Part shown: piece after piece, positions 9,058 to 17,444 of the stretch
Position numbering within the stretch: the stretch's first letter is position 1
Layout: the number at the start of each line of letters is the position of its first letter
NCBI GenBank assembly: GCA_021151835.1
Contig: JAGKWO010000001.1
Coordinates: 346,878-410,877, forward strand
Origin: Gammaproteobacteria bacterium
GTDB lineage: Bacteria > Pseudomonadota > Gammaproteobacteria > Pseudomonadales > Cellvibrionaceae
Direction of reading: 5' to 3'
DNA: 64,000 bases
The notes under the pieces: model-generated
Told to the model about the DNA's origin: nothing
What the model saw: only the letters and a program-made list of their open reading frames with translations
Databases searched by the model: none
Translations under genes and position numbers: made by a program

Positions 9058-10209
9058 ATGACTTCTGCGTTAACCCCAACCCTGCAACTCGCTATTGATT
9101 TGATTCGCTGCCGCTCGGTAACCCCTGAGGATGATGGCTGCCAAACCCTGATGATCCAGCGCCTAAATGCTATTGGATTTAAAACTGAACGCTTGCGCTT
9201 TGGCGACGTGGATAACTTCTGGGCCGTGCGCAATGGAGCAGATGGCGATAGCGGACCCATATTGGCCTTTGCCGGCCACACCGATGTAGTGCCCACCGGA
9301 CCGGAGGCCAATTGGAGCAATTCACCGTTTGAGCCCCAAATTATTGACGGCATGTTGCATGGCCGCGGTGCTGCCGACATGAAAGGTTCACTGGCCAGCA
9401 TGGTAATCGCCTGCGAAAACTTTGTAGCCAAATATCCCAACCACAAAGGCCGTATCGCGTTCCTCATCACCAGCGATGAAGAAGGCCCATCAATTAACGG
9501 TACGGTAAAAGTGGTGGAATGGCTCGAAGCCCGCAATACCAAAATGACCTGGTGCATTGTCGGTGAACCATCCAGCACCAGGGTTGTTGGCGACGTGATC
9601 AAAAACGGCCGTCGCGGTTCGCTGGGCGCCGTGTTAACGGTAAAAGGAATTCAGGGCCATGTGGCTTATCCTCACCTTGCCGATAATCCAATCCATAAAC
9701 TCGCACCAGCCCTGGCAGAATTGGCGGCGGAACATTGGGATAACGGCAACGAATTTTTTCCAGCCACCAGTTTCCAGGTCTCCAATATTAATGGCGGCAC
9801 CGGCGCTACCAACGTCATTCCGGGTGAAGTCGTGGTGGTATTTAATTTCCGCTTTTCGACTGAATTAACCGAGCAAATCCTGCGCGAGCGCACACACGCC
9901 ATTCTGGATAAACACGGATTGAAATACGATTTGCAATGGACCTTGAGTGGCCAACCGTTTCTCACTGCCCGTGGTGATCTGGTCAATGCAGTAGTCGAGG
10001 CGATCAAAACTGAAACGGGATTGGATACTGAATTATCGACGTCAGGCGGCACTTCCGATGGACGCTTTATCGCCCCCACCGGTGCCCAGGTTGTGGAGCT
10101 GGGCCCGATCAATGCCACTATCCATAAAGTAAATGAATGCATTAGCGCCGATGATTTAAATAAGCTAACGGCTATCTACGAAAAAACGCTGGAAAATTTA
10201 TTAGCCTGA
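9058..10209 (+). CDS. dapE: Succinyl-diaminopimelate desuccinylase
   Basis: A dinuclear-zinc M20 hydrolase of the lysine/diaminopimelate pathway. Seen: FAGHTDVVPTG (metal His and Asp), GRGAADMKG, SDEEGPS (catalytic Glu), VGEPSS, and NGRRGSLGA in the dimerisation lid. The reading frame extends to 8953, but the extra 35 residues are basic and unlike the family. The ATG at 9058 (MTSALTPTLQLA) gives 383 residues, close to the usual 375-383. Confidence 0.96.
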   Translation: MTSALTPTLQLAIDLIRCRSVTPEDDGCQTLMIQRLNAIGFKTERLRFGDVDNFWAVRNGADGDSGPILAFAGHTDVVPTGPEANWSNSPFEPQIIDGMLHGRGAADMKGSLASMVIACENFVAKYPNHKGRIAFLITSDEEGPSINGTVKVVEWLEARNTKMTWCIVGEPSSTRVVGDVIKNGRRGSLGAVLTVKGIQGHVAYPHLADNPIHKLAPALAELAAEHWDNGNEFFPATSFQVSNINGGTGATNVIPGEVVVVFNFRFSTELTEQILRERTHAILDKHGLKYDLQWTLSGQPFLTARGDLVNAVVEAIKTETGLDTELSTSGGTSDGRFIAPTGAQVVELGPINATIHKVNECISADDLNKLTAIYEKTLENLLA

Positions 10210-10230
10210 TCCGCTTTGCCACGCTTGAAT

Positions 10231-10263
10231 AAAAATAAAGCCCCGCGCGGGGCTTTATTTTTT
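10231..10263. terminator. Terminator after dapE
   Basis: AAATAAAGCCCCG and CGGGGCTTTATTT form a near-perfect hairpin followed by a T-run. Confidence 0.9.
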
Positions 10264-10720
10264 GGCGGGAAAAAATGCTCCCATCTTCCGGAAATCCGCT
10301 AGCCCATAACACCCAAACGTTGCCGGTTTGTTTTACACAATTATTCAATACTTATCGTCCGCAAAATATTTTGCATGGTCACTCATTAAAAAATTTAGCT
10401 AATTTCACTGAATAATGTTTTTGGCGACAAATATCATCGACAACGCTAGATGAAAGAGGCGACGCATTTAATCGTTATTTAATTGGCGATTCGCAGACTG
10501 GTTTTACTAAACGCCAAAATCATGGCTTCATCGCTTGACAAATTCTGCAGTTTTCTTTGCAAACCTTTTGAAATCATTAACAAATCCAGACTTGTCATAG
10601 TTCTTGCTCATGCTTGCTTGACCGCGCTGAGTGTCGATTTTTTGGACGCTCTTCACGCGCGGTATCAAGCCCATCTTTTGCTATTCAGCAATTTTTTGTC
10701 ATTCAGAATTTGAAAGGAAA
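10264..10720. other. Intergenic region before the flavin oxidase (457 bp)
   Basis: The sequence is AT-rich at first. A 76-codon open frame from a TTG at 10483 has no Shine-Dalgarno and low-complexity hydrophobic content, so it is not called. No clear promoter or palindromic operator was recognised. Confidence 0.4.
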
Positions 10721-12466
10721 ATGAATATGACCAACTCTTTTTTCAGCGAAGTATTGCGCATCCCCGGTACCAAAGTCTTAAGTCGCGAAGAAGCCGCTTT
10801 TCAATACGGTGCAGACACTGGAGCAAGCCAGCGTTTGCCTGCCGGAGCCATTATCGTTAAGGAAGTTGATGCCGTAGAAGCGATCCTGGCATTGGCTAAC
10901 GAATTTAAAGTTCCACTCTGGCCTATCAGCGGCGGGCGCAATTTTGGTTACGGTACTTCGCTGCCAGTCGATGTGCGCAGTTTTATCCTTGACTTATCAC
11001 AATTGCGCCGTGTCTACATTGATGTCCATTCATCCACGGCATTGATTGAACCCGGTGTTACCCAAAGTGATTTGCATGCGGCGATAAAAAAATCCGGTGC
11101 GAATTTATTGGTCCCCACCACCGGCGTTGGCCCTAACGGCAATATTTTGGGCAATGCATTGGACGGCGGCTACGGGTTAACACCCATCGCCGATCACTTC
11201 AATGCAATTTGCGAACTGGAAGGGTTTTGGGGCAATGGCACCGAGTTTCGTCACACCTACCAGGATTTGGGTTGCGCTGAAATGGCCAAGCGCTGGAATG
11301 CCGGCACCGGTTATTCCTGGGCGGGATTATTGCGGCAAGGCAATTTCGGTATAGTCACCAAAGCGCGCGTGCAATTAGCGCGTGCACCGGAAGCAACGCG
11401 CATTCTGGTATTTGAATGGAAGTCCAATGATGCATTTGTTGCGAGCCAGGCAGAGTTAAATAAATTAACCGAAGATATTCCCGGTATCGGCGGCATTATT
11501 ATGATGAACGATTGCCGTATTCTTTCCACGCAAGTTGATACTCCACTCGCGTCGCCGTTAAAAGGTGAAGCGCGCGCAAATTATTTGCGTGGACTGGCAG
11601 CACAGCGAAAAATTTCAGCGTGGACCGGGCTGGGGACGCTGTATGGTTCGCGCGCTGCCGTGGCAGGCTCCGTAAAAGATATTCGTCGTCGCTTGAAAAA
11701 TTGCCGTGTATGGAGTTTCAGCCCGGAACAGATTAAACAATTACAAAAAATCCAGGATTACTTACCTAAATGGGGCTTTTCCGCACTTCGCCGTCACTTT
11801 GGTGCACTGACAAACACCTTGGGAACTGTCGAAGGTTATCCAATCGTTGCGTTCCTGAAAATTGCTTATGCGCTTGATCCCACCGCTAAAAAACTCGATT
11901 TGAATTCCCATCCCGCTAAAGATGGTGCTGGTATTTTGTGGTACGCGCCGTTGGTCCCATTTACCAACGATGAAGTGGAACGCTATCGCACCGTAATGAG
12001 TCAATGTTTAACCGCCCATGGCTTTGATCCGCTGCTCGCGGTGACTTCGCGGTCGTCGCGTACCTTATCGGGCACCATTCCATTGTTATTTGATCGCAAA
12101 AATGCAGACGATGTAGCGCGCGCAAAAAATTGTTACCGCGCCCTGGTAAAAACCGGTTTGGAAAATGGTTGGCCACCCTATCGTTTGGGTGTGGATTATA
12201 TGGACCTGATCGCCTGCCCCGCCGATTCACCCAGTGCGCAAGTGCAACAGCTATTGAAAAAAGCATTGGATGAAAATGAAGTGATTGGTTCCGGTCGCTA
12301 TGAACATGCCAAACCGGTGGCACCTTTTATTCCCGCTCTACACCCGGTACCCGCAGAAGCAGAAAATACATTGTTGCACGATGTATTGGAGAGCGCGTTT
12401 GATACTGCGAGCTACACCAGAATGTTTGCCCGCAATAACAAGGGAGAGTCAGTGGAAATCCAGTAA
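10721..12466 (+). CDS. VAO/PCMH-type FAD-dependent oxidase
   Basis: A 581-residue cytoplasmic flavoprotein of the vanillyl-alcohol oxidase/4-cresol dehydrogenase family. The FAD-binding PCMH domain contains WPISGGRNFGYG, IEPGVTQSDLH and TTGVGPNGNILGNALDGGYG. The C-terminal cap ends with WPPYRLGVDYMD and the family-typical GSGRYEH. Members oxidise para-substituted phenols or natural-product intermediates; the substrate here is unknown. The longer frame to 10631 is unlikely: the ATG at 10721 follows GAAAGGAAA directly. A mini-ORF and a convergent MFS exporter follow. Confidence 0.85.
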   Translation: MNMTNSFFSEVLRIPGTKVLSREEAAFQYGADTGASQRLPAGAIIVKEVDAVEAILALANEFKVPLWPISGGRNFGYGTSLPVDVRSFILDLSQLRRVYIDVHSSTALIEPGVTQSDLHAAIKKSGANLLVPTTGVGPNGNILGNALDGGYGLTPIADHFNAICELEGFWGNGTEFRHTYQDLGCAEMAKRWNAGTGYSWAGLLRQGNFGIVTKARVQLARAPEATRILVFEWKSNDAFVASQAELNKLTEDIPGIGGIIMMNDCRILSTQVDTPLASPLKGEARANYLRGLAAQRKISAWTGLGTLYGSRAAVAGSVKDIRRRLKNCRVWSFSPEQIKQLQKIQDYLPKWGFSALRRHFGALTNTLGTVEGYPIVAFLKIAYALDPTAKKLDLNSHPAKDGAGILWYAPLVPFTNDEVERYRTVMSQCLTAHGFDPLLAVTSRSSRTLSGTIPLLFDRKNADDVARAKNCYRALVKTGLENGWPPYRLGVDYMDLIACPADSPSAQVQQLLKKALDENEVIGSGRYEHAKPVAPFIPALHPVPAEAENTLLHDVLESAFDTASYTRMFARNNKGESVEIQ

Positions 12467-12515
12467 GCACACTGACTCAACACCATCACAATAAATGATG
12501 TAAGAAGGATTTTTT

Positions 12516-12581
12516 ATGAACAGAATAATTGCACTTTTGCATCAAGGACGATGCCTGGATTTCTGCACATACATTTATTAA
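12516..12581 (+). CDS. Possible 21-residue peptide downstream of the flavin oxidase
   Basis: An ATG at 12516 follows a good AAGAAGGA (12502-12509) and encodes 21 residues beginning MNRIIALLHQ and ending in a segment with two Cys and two Tyr (CLDFCTYIY). It lies 50 bases after the oxidase stop on the same strand. A substrate or signal peptide role is only a guess. Chance occurrence is quite possible at this length. Confidence 0.3.
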   Translation: MNRIIALLHQGRCLDFCTYIY

Positions 12582-12591
12582 TTGATTGGTA

Positions 12592-13809
12592 TTAACTGAT
12601 GGCTTTGATTTTCGCCGCCGTCCAAATAGTTAACAAGCCGACTGCACAAGCACCGTAGCCAACCCAGTCATAATGGAGTATTTCACCCGCATCACCTTTC
12701 ACCAGAATTAATCCGGCTACAAATGCAGCCAATCCGGAACCCAGGTTTTGCATCGCCGAATTAAACGCCATTACCCGACCGCGAAAACGTGGTTCGCAAG
12801 ACGCGGTAACCATTGCCGAACAGGGAATAAAACGGCCGCTGACAAAAATAAAAAATAACGCTGCCATTACTAAATGCCACAGCAGTCCGACTTGCAAGGT
12901 ATGGGTCACCAGAATGATGGGAATAAAACTGAGCAGCACCAAACCGGTAAACACGTGCGCGTGACGATAAGTGTCCGTCAGTCTGGCAATATAGGGACGC
13001 GTAAATAAGGTAACCGCACCGCCAACAAGATAAATGTAAGGCAAATCGCCATTGCCCAGTTCGGTATTGGCAACCAATGCCGGTGCAATGTAGGGAATCA
13101 CCATAAACCCGCCAAACAAAACCAGCGACGAGGTAATAAATCCCCACCAGTGATTAGGTACGCTGAGCAATTCTTTATAACTCTGCCACATCGCCACCTG
13201 GGTTTGTTGCAAATGGGAACGCACCGGCGGCACCACAAACCAACTCAGTACAAATACCAATGAACAAAGTACGACTAAAAATAAAAATGGTGTCTGCCAG
13301 TGATAATGGTTGGCAATAAATAATCCCAAGGGCACACCGGCAATTGCCGCAAGTGAAAATGCGAGCATTACAATACCCATGGCATGGCCGCGCCGTTGTG
13401 GCGGAATCACATCGCCGACAATCGCCAATGCAACAGCACTCATCACACCGCCAAAAAACCCGGCCAATAGGCGTGCGATCAACAACCACTGAAATGACTC
13501 CGCCAGGCCACACGCCAGCGTGGCGACAGTTAACCCGAGATAACAAAGCAGGAGCGAATGGCGCCGGTCAAACCGGTCTGCAAATGCAGAGGCAAGCAAC
13601 GCCGATACACCGGCTGCAATTGAATAGGACGATACCAGCAAACCAAAACCGGCAGGCTGGATGGCAAACGCATCCATAAGTTGTGCGGACAACGGCATCA
13701 TGATCATAAAATCCACGATCACGGTAAATTGCAATGCCATCAAGGTATAAAGCAAGGCGCGCTCGCGCGCCGGGGATAACAACACAGCAGAATCAGAACT
13801 ATTCATCAC
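12592..13809 (-). CDS. MFS transporter (DHA1-like exporter)
   Basis: A 405-residue inner-membrane protein with about 12 hydrophobic segments. The loop 2-3 signature ADRFDRRHSLLLCY is present, as is RLLAGFFGGVMSA in TM4. It is most like drug/sugar efflux MFS proteins (Bcr/AraJ-like); the substrate is unknown. It converges on the flavin oxidase and may export a product of it, but this is inference from proximity. Confidence 0.85.
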   Translation of the reverse strand: MMNSSDSAVLLSPARERALLYTLMALQFTVIVDFMIMMPLSAQLMDAFAIQPAGFGLLVSSYSIAAGVSALLASAFADRFDRRHSLLLCYLGLTVATLACGLAESFQWLLIARLLAGFFGGVMSAVALAIVGDVIPPQRRGHAMGIVMLAFSLAAIAGVPLGLFIANHYHWQTPFLFLVVLCSLVFVLSWFVVPPVRSHLQQTQVAMWQSYKELLSVPNHWWGFITSSLVLFGGFMVIPYIAPALVANTELGNGDLPYIYLVGGAVTLFTRPYIARLTDTYRHAHVFTGLVLLSFIPIILVTHTLQVGLLWHLVMAALFFIFVSGRFIPCSAMVTASCEPRFRGRVMAFNSAMQNLGSGLAAFVAGLILVKGDAGEILHYDWVGYGACAVGLLTIWTAAKIKAIS

Positions 13810-13887
13810 CAGCGCTCATAAACAGGAGCTTGCCAGTCTAGTCATTCACATCGGATGTTGCTAATGAACTTTGTAATAGTTGACGAA

Positions 13888-14514
13888 TTAACTATTTAAT
13901 TGCACCACCAGCAAGCTGCCGGTGAAACGTTTGGGTTCCAGGCAATACCAGGTCAACATTTCGCTGTCCCATCGTTCGCATTTATCGACCAGGTCCAAAA
14001 ATGGCTGGCGTCCCGGATCTGCCAATATCAGTTTTTTTACTCCGGCGTTGGCGGCGCGTTTCAACAACGAAAACCATTCGTCAGTCAATTCTGGCCAAAA
14101 ACAAATATCTCCGCCGACGATAACATCGAATTTACTTAAATCGGCTTTCTTCATGGAATCCATCGCGCCCTGGCGGGTTTTGACTTCGACGTTATTCAAA
14201 TCAGCTTGCAGCTGTAAAAAACCAAACACCTGCTCATCAATATCAAGCCCTGTTACCTTATGCCCCTGGTTGGCCAGGTAAATGGATGTCGGCCCCCAAC
14301 CGCAACCCACATCAAGCACACGACTTTTTTTCTTGAGCGGGTTATGAGTGAAATAATCCATCAATAAATAACTGGAATCCCAATGACGATCGCCATGGGC
14401 ACTGGGTGCAGATTCTTTCTTCACTCGTTTAATCGCCGGACTTTTTTCCTTGTACAACCAGATACCGTAAGCCGGGAAAGTATTTTTTGCGGGGGGAACA
14501 AATAACTCAGGCAC
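13888..14514 (-). CDS. Class I SAM-dependent methyltransferase
   Basis: A 208-residue protein. The SAM-binding motif I is VLDVGCGWGPTSIYLA (about residues 65-80), the acidic residue at the end of beta 2 is in TGLDID, and motif IV-like VGGDICFW follows. The overall pattern resembles the methyltransferase-16/ETFB-lysine methyltransferase group, which methylates proteins or small molecules. The substrate is not predictable. It is transcribed away from the rtcB locus. Confidence 0.8.
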   Translation of the reverse strand: MPELFVPPAKNTFPAYGIWLYKEKSPAIKRVKKESAPSAHGDRHWDSSYLLMDYFTHNPLKKKSRVLDVGCGWGPTSIYLANQGHKVTGLDIDEQVFGFLQLQADLNNVEVKTRQGAMDSMKKADLSKFDVIVGGDICFWPELTDEWFSLLKRAANAGVKKLILADPGRQPFLDLVDKCERWDSEMLTWYCLEPKRFTGSLLVVQLNS

Positions 14515-14741
14515 GATAAATCCTCACTATTTCCAGATTGGGGTGAAGGGCGATTGCCCGCCGATTCTATGACAGAATTAAGACACTAATGTGACGGCGT
14601 ATCACAAACCGGATTTTACAGCGCGCTTCTTTCCACGCATCCTGCCAGTTCCACGCGCCCTGACGGAAAACAGCAGGATTACCTGAAAATGTTCACCCGG
14701 TTCCGCCTGTAAATTTCCAGCAAGATAATTTTTAAAAGCCG

Positions 14742-14769
14742 TTGACAGGAAAATTTTTCGGCGTATTAT
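14742..14769 (+). promoter_or_regulatory. Strong sigma-70 promoter of the rtcB leader
   Basis: A consensus TTGACA at 14742-14747 and TATTAT at 14764-14769, spaced by 16 bases. It predicts a transcript start near 14776, almost 300 bases before rtcB, so a long leader is made. Confidence 0.75.
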
Positions 14770-14858
14770 CGCGCCCAATTTTCAGGGCGGCGATTTTTCG
14801 TAAGCCTCATGTTCAACCCGCAAGTTTTCTTGCACCAACATTCACAGGAGTACTCACT

Positions 14859-14888
14859 ATGATTTACGCAGGTTACCACAACGTATAA
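14859..14888 (+). CDS. Nine-residue leader peptide MIYAGYHNV upstream of rtcB
   Basis: The ATG is preceded by AGGAG (14846-14850) with eight-base spacing. The codons are ATG ATT TAC GCA GGT TAC CAC AAC GTA TAA. Four of the eight sense codons after ATG (two Tyr, one His, one Asn) are NAC codons read by GUN-anticodon, queuosine-type tRNAs. GAGTACTC overlaps the Shine-Dalgarno (14848-14855) and recurs after the stop (14897-14904). The octamer is self-complementary, so the two copies could pair and hide the ribosome site. The peptide is followed by two hairpins, the second an intrinsic terminator, as in classical attenuators. Confidence 0.6.
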   Translation: MIYAGYHNV

Positions 14889-14904
14889 CACCTTCTGAGT
14901 ACTC

Positions 14905-14978
14905 GTGCCTGGAAGGTTTTTAAATACCTTTCAGGTCAGGCATAAAAGCCCTGATCGGGAAACTGATCAGGGCTTTTT
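14905..14978 (+). terminator. Leader hairpin and intrinsic terminator upstream of rtcB (putative attenuator)
   Basis: The first hairpin pairs TGCCTG with CAGGCA and AAGGT with ACCTT (about 14906-14942). The second pairs GCCCTGATC (14948-14956) with GATCAGGGC (14965-14973) and ends in TTTTTG. TCAGG at 14936-14940 could instead pair with CCTGA at 14950-14954, which would disrupt both hairpins, so a mutually exclusive antiterminator is possible. The terminator lies 93 bases before rtcB, with no other clear promoter between. Confidence 0.75.
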
Positions 14979-15070
14979 GTTTTCCAGCTTGTAAAACCAG
15001 GCAACAGTCTGCCCACCGGAAGGTTCTGTCGAATTTTTCGCGCATACATTAATGCGCGCAAGGGATTTTT

Positions 15071-16279
15071 ATGCCTGTAAAAATTGAATTGAACAAAAAC
15101 GCCAGCACTGGTTTGAAGCCGGTAAAGATTTACACCAGCGATATTGAAAACCAGGCGTTAACGCAATTGAAACAAATTGCGCAGCTACCGATTATCCATT
15201 CACACATTGCTGCCATGCCGGATGTGCATACGGGAATCGGTGCGACGGTAGGATCGGTAATTACCACCCTTAACGCGATTATTCCTGCGGCGGTCGGTGT
15301 AGACATCGGTTGCGGGATGAGCGCCGTGCGGTTATCGGTTAAATCCTCACAACTGCCCGACAATCTCGCGGCGATGCGCAGCGCGATTGAACGAGCTGTA
15401 CCCGTGGGGTTGGCCGCGCACAAAACCATTAATGTGCGCACCAGTAGCTGCAACAAACTGGCGTATGGCGTGGAGTGGCTTTTTGAAAAACATCCCACCG
15501 TGATGAAGATGTTAAAACAACCGCAAACCATTTGGACCAAGCAGTTGGGAACCCTGGGGAGCGGCAACCATTTCATCGAAGTTTGTGTGGATGAAAGCAA
15601 GGATATATGGGTAATGCTGCATTCCGGCAGTCGCGGCATCGGCAATGCGATTGGCCAATACTTTATCCAACTGGCAAAAAAAGATATGGGTAAACATATC
15701 CATCATTTGCCCGACAAAGATCTCGCCTACTTCACCGAAGGCAGTGAGCATTTTAGGGATTACGTAACAGCCGTTAATTGGGCACAGGAATATGCACGCA
15801 TTAATCGCGAGGAAATGATGGGCTTGGTATTGCGGGCAATTACGCCGTTCCTGCCAACATTCCATGCTGATCGGCACGCGATAAATTGCCATCACAATTA
15901 CGTTAGCCGCGAACACCATTTCGGGGCGGATGTAATGGTGACACGCAAAGGTGCAATCAGTGCCCGCACCGGGGAATTGGGAATTATCCCCGGCAGTATG
16001 GGTGCCAAGTCATTTATTGTGCGCGGTAAAGGTAACCCGGATTCATTCTGCTCCTGCTCGCACGGTGCAGGCAGGCGGATGAGCCGCACCGCAGCGCGTA
16101 ACCTGTTTAGCAAAGAAGATTTAATCGGCCAAACCAAAGGCGTGGAATGCCGTAAAGACAAACAGGTTATCGACGAAATTCCCGCTGCTTACAAGGACAT
16201 TGATGAAGTCATGGAGAACCAATCGGACTTGATTGAAGTGGTTCATACGCTCAAACAAGTGTTGTGCATTAAAGGGTAA
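15071..16279 (+). CDS. rtcB: RtcB RNA ligase
   Basis: A 402-residue, near full-length RtcB (E. coli about 408). It joins 2',3'-cyclic phosphate or 3'-phosphate ends to 5'-hydroxyl ends with GTP and Mn2+, and repairs cleaved tRNA and rRNA. Seen: the metal-site Cys in GVDIGCGMSA, LGSGNHFIEV, LHSGSRGIG, the metal-site pair near NCHHNYVSREHHFG, and SCSHGAGRRMSR with the His that is guanylylated in the family. AAGGGA precedes the ATG. No rtcA or rtcR is adjacent. It is followed seven bases later by an unknown gene, so an operon is likely. Confidence 0.95.
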   Translation: MPVKIELNKNASTGLKPVKIYTSDIENQALTQLKQIAQLPIIHSHIAAMPDVHTGIGATVGSVITTLNAIIPAAVGVDIGCGMSAVRLSVKSSQLPDNLAAMRSAIERAVPVGLAAHKTINVRTSSCNKLAYGVEWLFEKHPTVMKMLKQPQTIWTKQLGTLGSGNHFIEVCVDESKDIWVMLHSGSRGIGNAIGQYFIQLAKKDMGKHIHHLPDKDLAYFTEGSEHFRDYVTAVNWAQEYARINREEMMGLVLRAITPFLPTFHADRHAINCHHNYVSREHHFGADVMVTRKGAISARTGELGIIPGSMGAKSFIVRGKGNPDSFCSCSHGAGRRMSRTAARNLFSKEDLIGQTKGVECRKDKQVIDEIPAAYKDIDEVMENQSDLIEVVHTLKQVLCIKG

Positions 16280-16286
16280 GGAGAAA

Positions 16287-17225
16287 ATGATGGAAGCCGC
16301 ATTAGTGGATGAAGTGCTGGCCTGTTTGCCAACGAATCGCACATTGTTTCGTTATTGCAAGGATCAATATGCGACCTATTTATTGCAGCGAGTGCTCAAT
16401 AAAAATGGTCCATTGAGCGTGCAACAACTCAAGCAATCATCGTACAAACAGCTGTTGGAAAAACCGTTTGTAAGGGAAATTTTACAAACAACAGGAAAGC
16501 AGAAAGTGGAAGCATGGCATTTGGAAAATGCCATGGTGACGGATATGCACCATTACGTTTTAACCTTGGGAAAATGGGGAAACCGTTATGGTGGCGTACA
16601 AACGTCGAGACCGGGGCATAATCTGGTATTGCAATTAAACCTGCCGGAAAGCCTGGATGCCGAGTTTCAGCGGATTACCGGTAATGCGATGAATGAATTT
16701 ACATCGCACAACCATCCGCAAAGCAAAAAGCGGACAGCAACGTTGGCTTGGGCGAGATTGGATATCAATTTTGAATCCGATGAAGTATTGATTGAAGAAA
16801 TCCAGTCAGATCTGATTCGTTTACTGGAACAAATGAAAGTACGGGCACAAACTGACAAACACAATGGCAGCAGTCACTTTAACTGGCGAGGCAACACAAT
16901 ACCTTGCCAACCAATGTTGAATTATTGTGAGAAGGTTGCCAGCGCCCAGAAAAAAATCTGGGCAGAAGCGATGCTATCGGCATGTTTATGGTTCATTCAC
17001 AGCGAGCTGGGAATCAGCAAAGTATTTTACAATCGCTTTGAAACGGGCAATCAAATGAAAAATATTGATTGGTGTTTACCACCGCGCTCGCTCTACACCG
17101 ATTTACCCGAGAAGTTTTGCTTTGATTTAACAGGAGCGGCACCGGATTTTATACGCGAGGATCGCAAAGCAAGGAAAAAGTTACACAAGATTCAAAACCC
17201 CCAATGGTATTTACTGACTATTTAA
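16287..17225 (+). CDS. Unknown protein cotranscribed with rtcB
   Basis: A 312-residue soluble protein with no signal peptide. The frame opens further upstream inside rtcB, but AAGGAG at 16278-16283 points to the ATG at 16287 (or 16290). No family was recognised with confidence. An alpha-helical N-terminus (about residues 1-90) is followed by a mixed region with HNLVLQLNLPESLD, then EVLIEEIQSDLIRLLEQM. The EEIQSD string resembles a motif seen in large phage polyvalent proteins, but this is only a resemblance. The C-terminus is basic and aromatic (RKKLHKIQNPQWYLL). Its place between rtcB and an ArfA-like gene suggests a role in RNA repair or translation rescue. Confidence 0.75.
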   Translation: MMEAALVDEVLACLPTNRTLFRYCKDQYATYLLQRVLNKNGPLSVQQLKQSSYKQLLEKPFVREILQTTGKQKVEAWHLENAMVTDMHHYVLTLGKWGNRYGGVQTSRPGHNLVLQLNLPESLDAEFQRITGNAMNEFTSHNHPQSKKRTATLAWARLDINFESDEVLIEEIQSDLIRLLEQMKVRAQTDKHNGSSHFNWRGNTIPCQPMLNYCEKVASAQKKIWAEAMLSACLWFIHSELGISKVFYNRFETGNQMKNIDWCLPPRSLYTDLPEKFCFDLTGAAPDFIREDRKARKKLHKIQNPQWYLLTI

Positions 17226-17237
17226 CAGGAGCATTAC

Positions 17238-17444
17238 ATGCCACAGAAAAAAGAAAGCCGTAACGGTCATGCATTCCACCCGATAATGCGTAAGGGGGGC
17301 GTGCATGAAAAAACCAATAAGGCAAAACGTAAAACTGATCGCCAGGAAATGGCGAAAAAAGTGAAGGATTATTTAACCAAAGGCAACAATAAAAAAGCCG
17401 CGGAGGATTCCGCGGCTTTTTTTCCTACTGCATTCCTTGCCTAA
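17238..17444 (+). CDS. Small basic protein with a terminator inside its ORF (ArfA-like candidate)
   Basis: A 68-codon ORF with AGGAG seven bases before its ATG, 12 bases after the preceding gene. The product is rich in Lys/Arg and has an HPIMRKGGVHEKTNKAKRK core, recalling the MRKG-x-H part of E. coli ArfA, though overall similarity is weak. A perfect intrinsic terminator (17391-17423) lies within codons 52-62, before the TAA at 17442-17444. Most transcripts would therefore lack a stop codon. That is the known logic of arfA: the product accumulates only when trans-translation fails and then rescues stalled ribosomes. Identity as an Arf factor is inferred mainly from this layout and from the rtcB context. 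Confidence 0.6.
   Translation: MPQKKESRNGHAFHPIMRKGGVHEKTNKAKRKTDRQEMAKKVKDYLTKGNNKKAAEDSAAFFPTAFLA
17391..17423 (+). terminator. Terminator located inside a coding region
   Basis: A 13-bp perfect stem, AAAAAAGCCGCGG with CCGCGGCTTTTTT, loop AGGATT, followed by a T-run. It ends about 20 bases before the stop codon of the small basic ORF. Confidence 0.92.

Noticed and set aside
10483..10713. 76-codon plus-strand ORF before the flavin oxidase
   Set aside because: TTG start, no Shine-Dalgarno, overlaps the oxidase leader, no recognisable protein features.
14585..14601. TGTGA...TCACA resembling a CRP site upstream of the methyltransferase
   Set aside because: The half-sites are spaced by seven bases rather than the required six.
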